Positions 1 to 8,931 of a DNA stretch of 64,000 nucleotides are shown here, piece by piece (within the stretch, counting starts at the first letter, position 1; each line of letters starts with the position of its first letter). The DNA is taken from positions 505,212-569,211 of the forward strand of contig JACKBS010000009.1 in NCBI GenBank assembly GCA_020634435.1, read 5' to 3'. Made by a program: the position numbers and the translations under genes. The DNA comes from Ardenticatenaceae bacterium. GTDB lineage: Bacteria; Chloroflexota; Anaerolineae; Promineifilales; Promineifilaceae. Under the pieces are notes generated by a model that saw only the letters and a list, made by a program, of their open reading frames with translations, searched no databases and was not told the origin of the DNA.

Positions 1-1
1 C

Positions 2-1492
2 ACTTTCCCCGTCACCATTGCCGATAATGAGCGCATTGTGCGCCAGGGCGATATTGTCACGGCGCTGGACATTGAGAAGCTCACCCAACTGGGCCTGCTG
101 CAAAGCCAGTTCGACTGGCGCGATGTAGCGGCCGTTTTTGTGGCGTCGCTGCTGTCTGTGGTGCTCATCACCATGTATTGGCACCAATTTTTCTGGAACC
201 GGGTGCGCGACAACGGCCGTTATCTCACCGTTCTCGCCAGTTTGCTGCTTGTGTTTGCCGCTATTGCCAAGCTGATGATCACCGGTACCAGCTTCCTGAC
301 CTACATGTTCCCCATGGCCGCGCTCTCCATGCTGTTGAGCGTCATTTACGACGTGCGTTTTTCACTCACGATCACCATTATCATGGCGGCCCTGATTGGT
401 TTTTTGACCCCGAACTCGTTGGAACTGGCGGCGTATACGGCCGTTGGCGGTTTGCTGGCCAGTTTGAACTTGCAAGATGCCCAGCGCATCAATGCTTTCT
501 TCCGCGCCGGTCTGGCGGCGGCTATTGGCTACTGTGCCGTCATTTTGGTGTTTCGTCTTAATCAAGACACCATCGACGTATTTAACATGCTGGAGCTGAT
601 GGGCTACGCTGTGGTTAACGGCGTGCTCTCTTCGGCGCTGACGCTGGTGGGCTTTTTTGTGTTGGGCAGTTTGTTTGGCATCACGACCACGCTCCAGCTG
701 CAAGAACTTTCCCGATTGGATCATCCTTTGTTGCAAGAGCTGCTGCGGCGTGCGCCGGGCACGTATCATCACAGTATCATGGTTGCGAATTTAGCCGAGC
801 AAGCCGCCGAGCAAATTAAGGCCAACAGCGCTTTGGTTCGTGTGGGGGCGTTTTACCACGACATTGGCAAGATGAACCGCCCGCCGTTTTTTAGCGAAAA
901 TCAGGAAGGGGTCAATCCGCACGACGCGTTGGATCCGCAAACCAGCGCCCGTATCATTATCAGCCACGTCACGGATGGCTTGGAATTGGCCAAGCGGTAC
1001 AAGTTGCCTTATCGCATTCACCAATTTATTGAGGAACATCACGGCACGCGGCTGGTGAAAGGTTTTTATCACAAGGCCAAAGAGCAGGCCGCCGAAGGTG
1101 AGGTGGTGGACCCAGCCAAATTTCGCTATCCTGGCTCTCGGCCGCGCACGCGGGAAACCGGCGTAGTGATGCTGGCCGACGTCATCGAATCTACTTCGCG
1201 AGCCTTGCAGCCGAACAGCGAGAAGGCGATTGAAAAGCTCGTCAATTCGCTGATTGATGAGGATTTGACAGACGGGCAGTTGGATATGTCTGGCCTGACC
1301 TTGGGCGATATCCGGCTGATTCGCGAATCGTTCATCAAAACACTCAAGGGTCGTTTCCATGTGCGGGTGAAATACCCGGGCAATGAGGCGATTTTGTCCC
1401 CGGAGGAGCAGGCGGTGGCTGAGCCAGCCGTCCAGCCCGCCCAGCTGCCCGCCGATGTTGATCAAACCCAATACAGCAAGGAACCAGTCTAG
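2..1492 (+). CDS. 7TM-HD family phosphodiesterase (PgpH/YqfF-like), 5' end outside window
   Basis: The reading frame is open from the first bases, so the gene enters from the left and its extracellular 7TMR-HDED domain is mostly missing. What remains is the end of that domain (visible as VTIADNERIVRQGDIVT), about seven hydrophobic segments, then a cytoplasmic HD domain with the YHHSIMVANLAEQ helix and the HD dyad of FYHDIGK at 857-862, and a second HH pair in FIEEHHGT. Family members such as PgpH hydrolyse the second messenger cyclic di-AMP at the membrane. The stop codon overlaps the ybeY start by one base (TAGTG). The order 7TM-HD, ybeY, dgkA is a well-known bacterial gene order, usually after phoH, which would lie to the left. 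Confidence 0.9.
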   Translation, partial: TFPVTIADNERIVRQGDIVTALDIEKLTQLGLLQSQFDWRDVAAVFVASLLSVVLITMYWHQFFWNRVRDNGRYLTVLASLLLVFAAIAKLMITGTSFLTYMFPMAALSMLLSVIYDVRFSLTITIIMAALIGFLTPNSLELAAYTAVGGLLASLNLQDAQRINAFFRAGLAAAIGYCAVILVFRLNQDTIDVFNMLELMGYAVVNGVLSSALTLVGFFVLGSLFGITTTLQLQELSRLDHPLLQELLRRAPGTYHHSIMVANLAEQAAEQIKANSALVRVGAFYHDIGKMNRPPFFSENQEGVNPHDALDPQTSARIIISHVTDGLELAKRYKLPYRIHQFIEEHHGTRLVKGFYHKAKEQAAEGEVVDPAKFRYPGSRPRTRETGVVMLADVIESTSRALQPNSEKAIEKLVNSLIDEDLTDGQLDMSGLTLGDIRLIRESFIKTLKGRFHVRVKYPGNEAILSPEEQAVAEPAVQPAQLPADVDQTQYSKEPV

Positions 1493-1974
1493 TGGCCTCG
1501 TACAAGATTCACGTGCAGCAAAAAGAGAAGGTAGTTCAGTCGGTAGCGGCGGCGTTGCGAACGGCCGTAACCGTCACCCTGCGCCACGAAAAACATAGAC
1601 CCCCCGCCGAAGTTACCCTGCTGCTTACCGACGATGACCAGCTTAAGTCATTGAACAAAGAATATCGTGGCATAGACGCGCCAACGGACGTGCTGAGCTT
1701 TGAGGTGGGTGAAACGATGCCGGGCATGGATGAAGATGAACCGTACCTGGGCGACATCGTTATTTCTGTGCCCACGGCGGAGCGCCAGGCTAAGCAGGGC
1801 GGCCACAGCCTGAAAGCCGAGCTCCAACTGCTGGCGGTACACGGCACGCTGCACCTGCTAGGCTACGACCACGAAGAGCCCGAAGAAAAAACCCGCATGT
1901 GGTGGGCCCAGGCTTCGATCTTGGCCCAGCTAGGCGCTGAAATTACTGGCCCCCCGGAGGAAACGGAGGAGTAG
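1492..1974 (+). CDS. ybeY: Endoribonuclease YbeY (rRNA maturation factor)
   Basis: YbeY is a zinc endoribonuclease that helps process the 3' end of 16S rNA and takes part in ribosome quality control in the cytoplasm. The zinc motif HGTLHLLGYDHE is intact near residue 115 (three histidines), and the upstream core NKEYRGIDAPTDVLSF is typical. At 160 residues the length is normal. The GTG start overlaps the stop of the preceding membrane phosphodiesterase by one base, so the two are probably translationally coupled. The acidic C-terminus runs into a purine-rich stretch that doubles as the ribosome binding site for dgkA. Confidence 0.95.
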   Translation: MASYKIHVQQKEKVVQSVAAALRTAVTVTLRHEKHRPPAEVTLLLTDDDQLKSLNKEYRGIDAPTDVLSFEVGETMPGMDEDEPYLGDIVISVPTAERQAKQGGHSLKAELQLLAVHGTLHLLGYDHEEPEEKTRMWWAQASILAQLGAEITGPPEETEE

Positions 1975-1979
1975 CAGCC

Positions 1980-2369
1980 TTGTCCATCGAAAAACGCTCC
2001 GAATTGTACAATCGCGCCAAAAGCTTCCACTATGCGTTTGAAGGATGGTGGTTTGTGCTGCGTACGCAGCATAACGCCTGGATTCACGCTGTGGTGACCT
2101 TGGCGGTTGTCGCCGTTGGTTTGTGGGTTGGTTTGCCGGTGCGGGATTGGGCCGTGCTCATTCTTACCTTCATGGCCGTGTGGATGGCCGAATTTATGAA
2201 CACGGCCATTGAAGCCGTTGTCGATATGACGATGCCCGATATTCATCCCCTGGCCAAAGTGGCAAAGGATGTGGCCGCAGCGGCCGTTTTGGTTGGTGCT
2301 TTGGGTGCAGTGCTGGTTGGGCTGCTGCTGCTGGGGCCGCCCCTGTGGGCACGCCTTGTAGGCGGTTAA
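1980..2369 (+). CDS. dgkA: Diacylglycerol kinase / undecaprenol kinase (DgkA family)
   Basis: A small integral membrane lipid kinase of 129 residues with three hydrophobic helices. Gram-positive-type members phosphorylate undecaprenol for cell-wall carrier recycling rather than diacylglycerol; which substrate applies here cannot be read from sequence. The family signature is clear: FMNTAIEAVVDM followed by HPLAKVAKDVAAAAVL, with the metal-binding Glu and Asp residues in place. The start is a TTG at 1980, nine bases after a good GGAGGA element at the end of ybeY. It ends the three-gene operon and meets the proline dehydrogenase gene tail to tail. Confidence 0.92.
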   Translation: MSIEKRSELYNRAKSFHYAFEGWWFVLRTQHNAWIHAVVTLAVVAVGLWVGLPVRDWAVLILTFMAVWMAEFMNTAIEAVVDMTMPDIHPLAKVAKDVAAAAVLVGALGAVLVGLLLLGPPLWARLVGG

Positions 2370-2372
2370 TCC

Positions 2373-3398
2373 TTACTTAAAAAAGTTGCTCAGAAAAAAC
2401 CATAGATTGGCAGGCCGTTCTGCCAGACGGCGCATAAAATAAGGATACCAGGTGGTGCCAAAGGGAATGTATACGCGGACTCGATAGCCCTGTTGGTGCA
2501 CCGCCTGCTGTAGTTCTCGACGTACACCATACAACATTTGAAATTCAAAGGAATCTTTGTCGATTTGATGCTGGCGAGCATACTGCATAATCGCCTCGAT
2601 GAGCTGATCATCATGGGTGGCAAAGCAGGGGTACATGCCCCGGTTCCGCGCCTCATCGCTGAGCATTTCTTTGGCCAGATGTAAGAAGTTGGCGTCGGTG
2701 TCGGATTTTTGCGGAAAGGCCAGTTCGTGTGGTTCTTTGTAGGCACCTTTACACAGTCGGACCCAGGCCCCTTCCTGAATGAGGGCGCGGATATCTTCTT
2801 CGGTGCGGTACAGGTAGGCCTGGATGACAATGCCCACGCGATGGCCGAAGCCGTCGTCATCGCGCAAGCCGCGGTATAGTTCTAGCGTGGTGTCGGTGAC
2901 GCTGCTATCTTCCATGTCGATGCGAATGCGCGTGTCGTATTTTTCAGCAGCGGTGAGCAGCTGTTGGAGATTGCTATGGATAACGGCCGTACTCAAATGC
3001 AGTCCAAGTTGGGTGGGTTTTACCGACACGGTGGCATTGACGCCGCTGAGGTGAATGTGGCGCATCAAGTCGGTGATGGCTTCGCGGGCGATGGCCGCAT
3101 CTTTGGCCGTTTCAACGCTTTCACCCAGGTAGTTCAGCGTGGCTGACAGACCGCTCTGGTTGACTTCTTGGGTGGCGCGAATGGCATCTTGAATAGTTTT
3201 CCCCGCGATGAATCGACTGGCCACTTGCCAGGCTGGCGGAAAATCGGTGGCAATTTGTCGGGCCCAACTGGCCTTTGACAGGTAAAGTAAGAGTGAGCGC
3301 AGCCACTGTTCGCTGTAGCGGTAAAGAAGCAGGATGGCAACGGCCGTTGTGCCAAAAAAAATCATTAACCGGGCAATTGGAGAACGAGTTTGTGACAT
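2373..3398 (-). CDS. Proline dehydrogenase (monofunctional PRODH)
   Basis: This flavoenzyme oxidises proline to delta1-pyrroline-5-carboxylate, the first step of proline catabolism. The 341-residue protein is a monofunctional PRODH barrel rather than the long bifunctional PutA. Visible signatures are LNYLGE, VSVKPTQLGL, IRIDMEDSS, VRLCKGAYKEP, the FEFQMLYGVR strand and the C-terminal substrate and FAD region RVYIPFGTTWYPYFMRRLAE. A hydrophobic segment at residues 12-26 suggests membrane attachment. The ATG is preceded by an AAGGAAG ribosome binding site. No pyrroline-5-carboxylate dehydrogenase gene is adjacent. Confidence 0.93.
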   Translation of the reverse strand: MSQTRSPIARLMIFFGTTAVAILLLYRYSEQWLRSLLLYLSKASWARQIATDFPPAWQVASRFIAGKTIQDAIRATQEVNQSGLSATLNYLGESVETAKDAAIAREAITDLMRHIHLSGVNATVSVKPTQLGLHLSTAVIHSNLQQLLTAAEKYDTRIRIDMEDSSVTDTTLELYRGLRDDDGFGHRVGIVIQAYLYRTEEDIRALIQEGAWVRLCKGAYKEPHELAFPQKSDTDANFLHLAKEMLSDEARNRGMYPCFATHDDQLIEAIMQYARQHQIDKDSFEFQMLYGVRRELQQAVHQQGYRVRVYIPFGTTWYPYFMRRLAERPANLWFFLSNFFK

Positions 3399-3511
3399 TA
3401 CTTTCTTCCTTGTGGTCTTTTCAAGTAAGCAACCTTTGCTTATGATACTTCACATCAATTGTTCTCAACAAACTTAAAAAGTACCTCTGATTGGGCGTTT
3501 AGGAATTCTGA

Positions 3512-6500
3512 ATGAGCACTGATCAAGCCAATGAATTATCCCCCATACAACCGGATTCGAGCCTGTTTCCGGCTTATGCGGAACGAGCCGATGTCATTTT
3601 CTGGGCGGCCGATCCGCAGACGTTCCAGCTGGTGTATGTCAGTCCTCATGCTGAAGGTGCCCTGGGAATGGCGGTAGATGAATGGTTACGGCCGTCTTTC
3701 TGGCAAGATCACCTCCATACGGCCGATGTTGACCGGGTGCTGACAGAGTTTGCTACGGCCGTTTCGGATCAGGACACACATCTAGTTGAATATCGTCTGG
3801 ACACAGCCGATGGCGCTTCGCTGTGGTTTCGCGACCGTGTGTGTGTGCTGCCCCATCAGGGCAAGCCGTTGTTGTGCGGCATGATGACCGATGTGACGGC
3901 CTTTAAAGCCGCCATTCGTCAAGATACAGGAACGCCCGGGTATACCAGCATCTTCCTGGAAATTGTGACGCTGCTGTCGTCAAATATGGACATTCAAAGC
4001 AGCCTTGACCAGCTGGCAGAGCGCCTGCGTGACGTGTTTGATTTGGCGACCGTTCGAATCATGGAATGGAATGCGGTTTGGGGTGTGGTCGCCCCACTCG
4101 CGGAAGCGCAAAAACCGACCGCTCCACTCATTTCGGCCAAAGATAAAGAGTACGACAACAAGATTTTGGCCAACGTGATCGATAGTTTGAGCTGGCAGGG
4201 CAGCCAACTCCCCATCATTTTTAGGGCGCAAGACAGTGCACTTTCTAAATGGATGCGCGTTCATTTGGCTAACCAATCGGCGCAGACGCTGCTTTGTGTG
4301 CCGTTGGTGGAGCAGGGGGATTTGATTGGCTGCATCGAGCTTCTGTCGGCGCGGGTGCGTACTTTTTCTACGTATGATATTGAATTAATGCAGGTGGTGG
4401 CCCGGCAAACGGCCGTTGCCCTTACCCGTGCTCAACTGTTTCAAGCTGAAGCCAGCCGCCGTCGGGAAGCGGAAATACTGCTAGACATCTCTGAATTTGT
4501 CTCCAGCAGCCTGGACCGGGACGAAATTCTGAGGCGCGTTATGGAAATCTTGCGTGTCTACCTCAGCGATGTTCACAACTGCTCTATCTCGCTCATTTCA
4601 GAGGATAGACAGCATCTGGATACCATTACCTCCTGGTGGGCTGAAGAGAAATTTTCTTACAATCATCCTGGATTAAAAGTAGCCATCTCTGATACTTTTT
4701 CCAGTCAACTGGCTATTCAAGAAGGCGAAGCCGTCATTATTTCGGACCTGAACGAGATTCCCTTTGCCAACGAATACACGCACAAGATGATGAAAGAAGG
4801 GTTGCGGGCCATCTTATGCGTGCCGCTAAAAGTGCAAGGTCGCGTGCTGGGGACGATGCATGTGAATCATTGGTATGTGCCGCGTCGTTTTTCGGCTGAG
4901 GAGGTGGCTTTGCTGCAAGGGGTGGCCAACCAGGCGGCGATTGCTATCGAAAATGCGCGCCTGTTTGCCAATGAACGCCGCCAGCTGCATCTTTCCCAGA
5001 CTTTACAAAAAGTTGGTGCTCTCTTAACAACCAGCCTCCAACTAGAAGAAGTTTACGATCAAATATTCGATTTGCTGGGTCAGGTGGTGGTGTATGATTC
5101 GGCCTCGCTTTTCTTGCTAGACGCTGCCCGGCAAGAGTTTGTAATGGTGGCCGGGCGCGGTTTTGAAGAGGAATTGTTTGAGGGTACGCAGCTGCGATTG
5201 GCCAGCCACATTATCCACCAAAAGTTTTTAGACAATGAAACATGGGCAGTTATTAGAAATGTAAATGGGCATCCGGCCTGGGTTTTTAAGGATGGCCTGG
5301 AGCGAATTCGCGCCTGGATTGGTGCTCTGCTGCTGGTGAAGGGTGAGCAAATCGGCCTGTTGTGCGTTGATAGCGTTGAAAGTGGGCATTATTCCGATGA
5401 AGATGGCCAAACTGTCGCTGCTTTTGCCAATCAGGCGGCTGTAGCTATTGAAAATGCGCGTCTGTATGACGAAACGATGCGGCAGGCCAAAGAGCTGGCA
5501 ATTCTCAACCAAATTGCGCAAGAAACGGCCGTTGCTCTGGATATAGATATTTTTCTCGAAGACGTCACCAATCTTGTCGGTCAGGAGCTTTATTCCACTG
5601 TTTTTGGCTTCATCCTTTACGATGAAAAAAGCCATGAACTGCGGGCTCACTACTCTTTTCAGGGCGTGCCGCAGGTTAAGAAGGACATTATCATCCCCCT
5701 GGAAAACAGCATTATTGGTCACGTAGTGCTTACGGGGCAGCCTTATTACGCACCCAACGTTCACGAAGACCCCCATTATTTTTCATCGGGCATGAAGATT
5801 AGCTCAGAAATGGCTGTTCCCCTCAAGGTAAATTACGAAGTCATCGGGGTAATCAATGTTGAAAGCCCAGAACTGGACGCCTTTTCTGAGCGTGACCTCG
5901 ACTTTTTGACCACATTGGCTGGTAGTATTTCGGCCGTTTTGGAACGAGCCCGACTGTACCAAACCCTCAAGGTACAGGCTAAAAGTCTGGCTGAACAGGT
6001 GCAGCTGCGCACCAGCGAACTAAAAATGGAGCGGGACAAGCTGTTTGCTATCTTAGAGAGCGCTGGTGAGGCCATTATTCTCACTGATATCAATGCCCAT
6101 ATTTTGTATGCAAACCCGGCCATGGAGCGGCAAAGCGGGTATTCGCGCCAGGAGCTTCAGCTGCAAAACCCGCGCATGTTGGGCAGCAGTCTGGTACCCA
6201 AGACAGTATTTTCCGACATGTGGCGGCATTTACTTAGCCACCAGCGCTGGACGGGTGAGCTGATCAACCAGCACAAAAATGGTCATGTGTACGATGTGGC
6301 GGTGGCTGTAACGCCTATCACCGGTGCAGATGGTGAAGTAACCGGATACGTTAGCGTGCAGTCAGACATTACGCGCTTGAAGGAGCTTGAGCGGCTAAAA
6401 ACTGAGTTTATTGCCAACGTATCCCACCAGCTGCGCACGCCGCTGACGAACATCAAAACGTATGTTTCCTTGCTGAACAAAGGCAAACCCGAGAAGTTCC

Positions 6501-7123
6501 CCCGCTATTTTTCGGTCCTGCACCAAGAAATTGATCGTCTGGCGCGATTGATCCAGGATTTATTAGATATATCCCGTCTAGATGCCGAAGTGGCGCCCAA
6601 TCCCAACGCATCCACGGATTTGGTTGAATTTTGGGAGATCGTCTGGCCATCTTTTGTGGAGCGGGCCGAGCGGGAAGAGCGTCAACTAGAGATTTCGCTG
6701 GCTGATGATATTGCCGCAGCTCAGCCACAGATTTACATGGAAAAGTACCAGATGGAAAAATTGTTGACGCGTTTGATGGACAACGCGTTAACTCACACCA
6801 ACCCTGCTGGAATTATCCAGGTGAGCGTTGGGTGGCAGGACGATGACCAGACTGCTTTGCGGCTTCGCGTTTGCGACGATGGACCTGGTATTCCAGAAAA
6901 TGAACGGCCGTATCTCTTTGATCGCTTTTATCGGGGTGCTCAGGCTGTTGAATCTGGGCTGCCGGGCAACGGGCTTGGGCTGGCCGTGGTAAAGGAACTG
7001 CTGGCGCAATACGGGGGCACGATTGCCGTGGAAAGCGAAGTAGGCGTAGGGAGCTGTTTTGTTGTGCAACTGCCCCTGGTAAAATCCCAAACTGGACCAA
7101 GTGAACCATTCGATGCCGGTTAA
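3512..7123 (+). CDS. Multi-sensor PAS-GAF histidine kinase
   Basis: A 1203-residue cytosolic sensor kinase with no obvious membrane helix. Order of domains: N-terminal PAS (about 20-140), four GAF domains (about 150-310, 320-490, 500-650, 665-820), a short coiled linker, a second PAS (about 845-965, with AIILTDINAHILYANPAM), then HisKA with the H-box FIANVSHQLRTPLTN and a HATPase domain with N-box LMDNALTHTNPAG, DDGPGIPENE and GNGLGLAVVKEL. All catalytic motifs look intact, so it should autophosphorylate. No response regulator gene is nearby, so the partner is elsewhere. The four GAF repeats share the motif ANQAAxAIENARL, which points to internal duplication. It overlaps the next gene by 11 bases. 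Confidence 0.93.
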   Translation: MSTDQANELSPIQPDSSLFPAYAERADVIFWAADPQTFQLVYVSPHAEGALGMAVDEWLRPSFWQDHLHTADVDRVLTEFATAVSDQDTHLVEYRLDTADGASLWFRDRVCVLPHQGKPLLCGMMTDVTAFKAAIRQDTGTPGYTSIFLEIVTLLSSNMDIQSSLDQLAERLRDVFDLATVRIMEWNAVWGVVAPLAEAQKPTAPLISAKDKEYDNKILANVIDSLSWQGSQLPIIFRAQDSALSKWMRVHLANQSAQTLLCVPLVEQGDLIGCIELLSARVRTFSTYDIELMQVVARQTAVALTRAQLFQAEASRRREAEILLDISEFVSSSLDRDEILRRVMEILRVYLSDVHNCSISLISEDRQHLDTITSWWAEEKFSYNHPGLKVAISDTFSSQLAIQEGEAVIISDLNEIPFANEYTHKMMKEGLRAILCVPLKVQGRVLGTMHVNHWYVPRRFSAEEVALLQGVANQAAIAIENARLFANERRQLHLSQTLQKVGALLTTSLQLEEVYDQIFDLLGQVVVYDSASLFLLDAARQEFVMVAGRGFEEELFEGTQLRLASHIIHQKFLDNETWAVIRNVNGHPAWVFKDGLERIRAWIGALLLVKGEQIGLLCVDSVESGHYSDEDGQTVAAFANQAAVAIENARLYDETMRQAKELAILNQIAQETAVALDIDIFLEDVTNLVGQELYSTVFGFILYDEKSHELRAHYSFQGVPQVKKDIIIPLENSIIGHVVLTGQPYYAPNVHEDPHYFSSGMKISSEMAVPLKVNYEVIGVINVESPELDAFSERDLDFLTTLAGSISAVLERARLYQTLKVQAKSLAEQVQLRTSELKMERDKLFAILESAGEAIILTDINAHILYANPAMERQSGYSRQELQLQNPRMLGSSLVPKTVFSDMWRHLLSHQRWTGELINQHKNGHVYDVAVAVTPITGADGEVTGYVSVQSDITRLKELERLKTEFIANVSHQLRTPLTNIKTYVSLLNKGKPEKFPRYFSVLHQEIDRLARLIQDLLDISRLDAEVAPNPNASTDLVEFWEIVWPSFVERAEREERQLEISLADDIAAAQPQIYMEKYQMEKLLTRLMDNALTHTNPAGIIQVSVGWQDDDQTALRLRVCDDGPGIPENERPYLFDRFYRGAQAVESGLPGNGLGLAVVKELLAQYGGTIAVESEVGVGSCFVVQLPLVKSQTGPSEPFDAG

Positions 7124-7727
7124 ATTGCCTGCCGAGTTTTATGCTCGCTCGGCTCGGACAGTGGCTCAGACATTGCTGGGCAAAACGTTGGTGCGTCAGC
7201 TAAACGGGCGTCGCCTCAGCGGCATCATCGTGGAAACCGAAGCGTACTGCGACGGTGATACCCCGGACCTGGCCTGCCACGGCGAACGCGTAAACAATGC
7301 CCAACCCACACCGCGAACGGCCGTTATGTTTGGTGCGGCTGGTGTAGTCTACGTCTATTTCACCTATGGCATGCATTGGATGTTTAACGTGGTTACTGGC
7401 GAGCCGGGGCAGCCCAACGCGGTTTTGGTCCGGGCGCTAGAGCCAGTGGAGGGAATGGATCAGATGACGGCGCGGCGTGGCGAACGGCCGTTATCCGAAC
7501 TCACCAACGGCCCAGCGAAACTGGCGCAGGCACTGGCCATCGACAAATCTTTCAACGGGGCAAACCTTTGTGTGCCAGACGGGGTTATATGGATTGAAGA
7601 GGCACCCGCTATAGACCCAAGCCAGATTGCTGTCGGTCCGCGTATCGGCATGGGCAAGACGCCAGAACCCTGGTATTCCATGCCGTGGCGTTATTGGCTG
7701 GCAGGCAATCCATTTGTCTCCAAATAG
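7113..7727 (+). CDS. DNA-3-methyladenine glycosylase (AAG/MPG type)
   Basis: A base-excision repair enzyme that removes alkylated purines. The family core is visible: RLSGIIVETEAYCDGDTPDLAC with the catalytic Glu of VETEAY, the YVYFTYGMHWMFNVV strand-helix and NGPAKLAQALAI near the end. The length of about 204 residues is usual. I placed the start at ATG 7113, which gives the natural N-terminus MPVKLPAEFYARSA; an upstream GTG at 7101 is also possible. Neither has a clear ribosome binding site, and the gene overlaps the 3' end of the sensor kinase, so coupled translation is likely. Confidence 0.93.
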   Translation: MPVKLPAEFYARSARTVAQTLLGKTLVRQLNGRRLSGIIVETEAYCDGDTPDLACHGERVNNAQPTPRTAVMFGAAGVVYVYFTYGMHWMFNVVTGEPGQPNAVLVRALEPVEGMDQMTARRGERPLSELTNGPAKLAQALAIDKSFNGANLCVPDGVIWIEEAPAIDPSQIAVGPRIGMGKTPEPWYSMPWRYWLAGNPFVSK

Positions 7728-7786
7728 TGGGCAAGCCTCTGGAAACCCCGCGACAAACGCGGCAAAATAATTGAGCAGGAGAGGCT

Positions 7787-8578
7787 ATGAAGTTACTTGA
7801 AGGGAAAAAAGCACTGATTTTTGGCATCGCCAACAAAAATTCGATTGCTTGGGGGATTGCCCAGGCGCTGCACGCCCATGGGGCCGAACTTGGCTTTAGC
7901 TACGGGTTTGAGCAGTTGGAAAAGCGCGTACGGCCGTTGGCCGACGAATTAGGCGTCCAATTTGTAGAAGAATGCAACATTGAAGAAGATGATGAAATTA
8001 CCAAGGTCTTCCAAAAAGCAGCTGATCACTTCGGTCAGATCGATATCTTGGTGCATTCCATTGCTCACGCCAAGCGCGAAGACTTAAGCGGCACCTTTGT
8101 CGATACCAGCCGCGATGGTTTTCATTTGGCGATGGGCGTCAGCGTCTACAGCCTGGTAGCATTGACCCGCGCGGCTGTGCCATTGATGACTAACGGCGGC
8201 AGCATCCTCAGCATGACGTACTACGGCGCAGAAAAAGCCGTGCCGCACTACAACGTCATGGGTGTGGCCAAGGCGGCTCTGGAAGCCAGCACTCGCTACC
8301 TCGCCGCGGACCTTGGGCCACAAAACATTCGCGTTAACGCTATTTCTGCCGGACCGATTAAAACATTATCTGCCGCAGGCATTGCCGGGTTCCGCAAAAT
8401 GCTCAAATATACCGAGGAGCGCTCTCCGCTACGGCGGAACGTTACCCAGGAAGAAGTGGGGCAGACCGCTCTGTGGCTGTGCAGTGATCTCAGCAGTGGC
8501 GTCACGGGCGAAGTCATTTATGTGGATGCCGGGTACAATATTTTAGGCATGCCGGAGCCGCCCGAAACCTGGCTTTAG
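7787..8578 (+). CDS. fabI: Enoyl-[acyl-carrier-protein] reductase FabI
   Basis: FabI catalyses the last reductive step of each fatty-acid elongation cycle using NAD(P)H. The 263-residue protein is an atypical short-chain dehydrogenase with the FabI-specific start GKKALIFGIANKNSIAWGIA. The catalytic pair Tyr155 and Lys162 is separated by six residues (YNVMGVAK), followed by RVNAISAGPIKTLSA. The C-terminus ends with GEVIYVDAGYNILGM, again FabI-like. The ATG is preceded by a GAGGCT-type site after a GAGCAGGAGAGG stretch. It stands alone, downstream of the glycosylase gene by 59 bases. Confidence 0.96.
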   Translation: MKLLEGKKALIFGIANKNSIAWGIAQALHAHGAELGFSYGFEQLEKRVRPLADELGVQFVEECNIEEDDEITKVFQKAADHFGQIDILVHSIAHAKREDLSGTFVDTSRDGFHLAMGVSVYSLVALTRAAVPLMTNGGSILSMTYYGAEKAVPHYNVMGVAKAALEASTRYLAADLGPQNIRVNAISAGPIKTLSAAGIAGFRKMLKYTEERSPLRRNVTQEEVGQTALWLCSDLSSGVTGEVIYVDAGYNILGMPEPPETWL

Positions 8579-8593
8579 AACGGCCGTTGCATC

Positions 8594-8621
8594 TTGACAC
8601 GAACGGCCGTTTCGTTATACT
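8594..8621 (+). promoter_or_regulatory. Promoter of the SAM riboswitch-metK transcript
   Basis: A near-consensus sigma70-type promoter is visible: TTGACA at 8594-8599, a 16-base spacer, and TATACT at 8616-8621. The spacer itself contains one copy of the ACGGCCGT palindrome. It sits about 45 bases upstream of the riboswitch aptamer, where a transcription start is expected. Confidence 0.75.
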
Positions 8622-8662
8622 TAAAACCGCTTGTGTCTCATTGATGCAGGTACAATTCACAA

Positions 8663-8761
8663 TCTTATCAGGAGCAGCGGAGGGATCGGCCCGATGAAGC
8701 TGCAGCAACCCCCACAATGGGAAGGTGCTAAATCCGTCAGCAGAAGCTGAGAGATAAGAGG
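8663..8761 (+). promoter_or_regulatory. SAM-I (S-box) riboswitch
   Basis: The aptamer shows the conserved S-box layout. The P1 5' strand TCTTATC (8663-8669) pairs with GATAAGA (8753-8759). Between them lie GGAGGGA, GGCCCGATGAAGC, GCAGCAACC and AAGGTGCTAAATCC, all S-box core blocks, and the last strand ends in the GATAAGAG run. The 3' P1 segment AAGAGG (8756-8761) is complementary to CCTCTT (8781-8786) of the terminator 5' arm, which gives a mutually exclusive antiterminator. By family precedent, S-adenosylmethionine binding stabilises P1 and lets the terminator form, shutting off metK. Confidence 0.93.
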
Positions 8762-8777
8762 TAGATGCAGAATTTGC

Positions 8778-8809
8778 TAGCCTCTTGCTTGTCAAGAGGC
8801 TATTTTTTT
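8778..8809 (+). terminator. Riboswitch-controlled intrinsic terminator upstream of metK
   Basis: A perfect 10-bp stem, TAGCCTCTTG (8778-8787) against CAAGAGGCTA (8793-8802), has a 5-base loop and is followed by seven T residues. Its 5' arm overlaps the antiterminator partner of the riboswitch, so it is the expression platform. Confidence 0.92.
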
Positions 8810-8931
8810 GCCAGATTAGCCAGATTAGATTGTGAAGCCATTTGTTAGTTGAAATTTTGTACGTAACACTATCGCAAATTGCAGCTCCAAAATTCCCCTG
8901 TGATTTGCCACTTACCATGGAGGTAAAGTAA

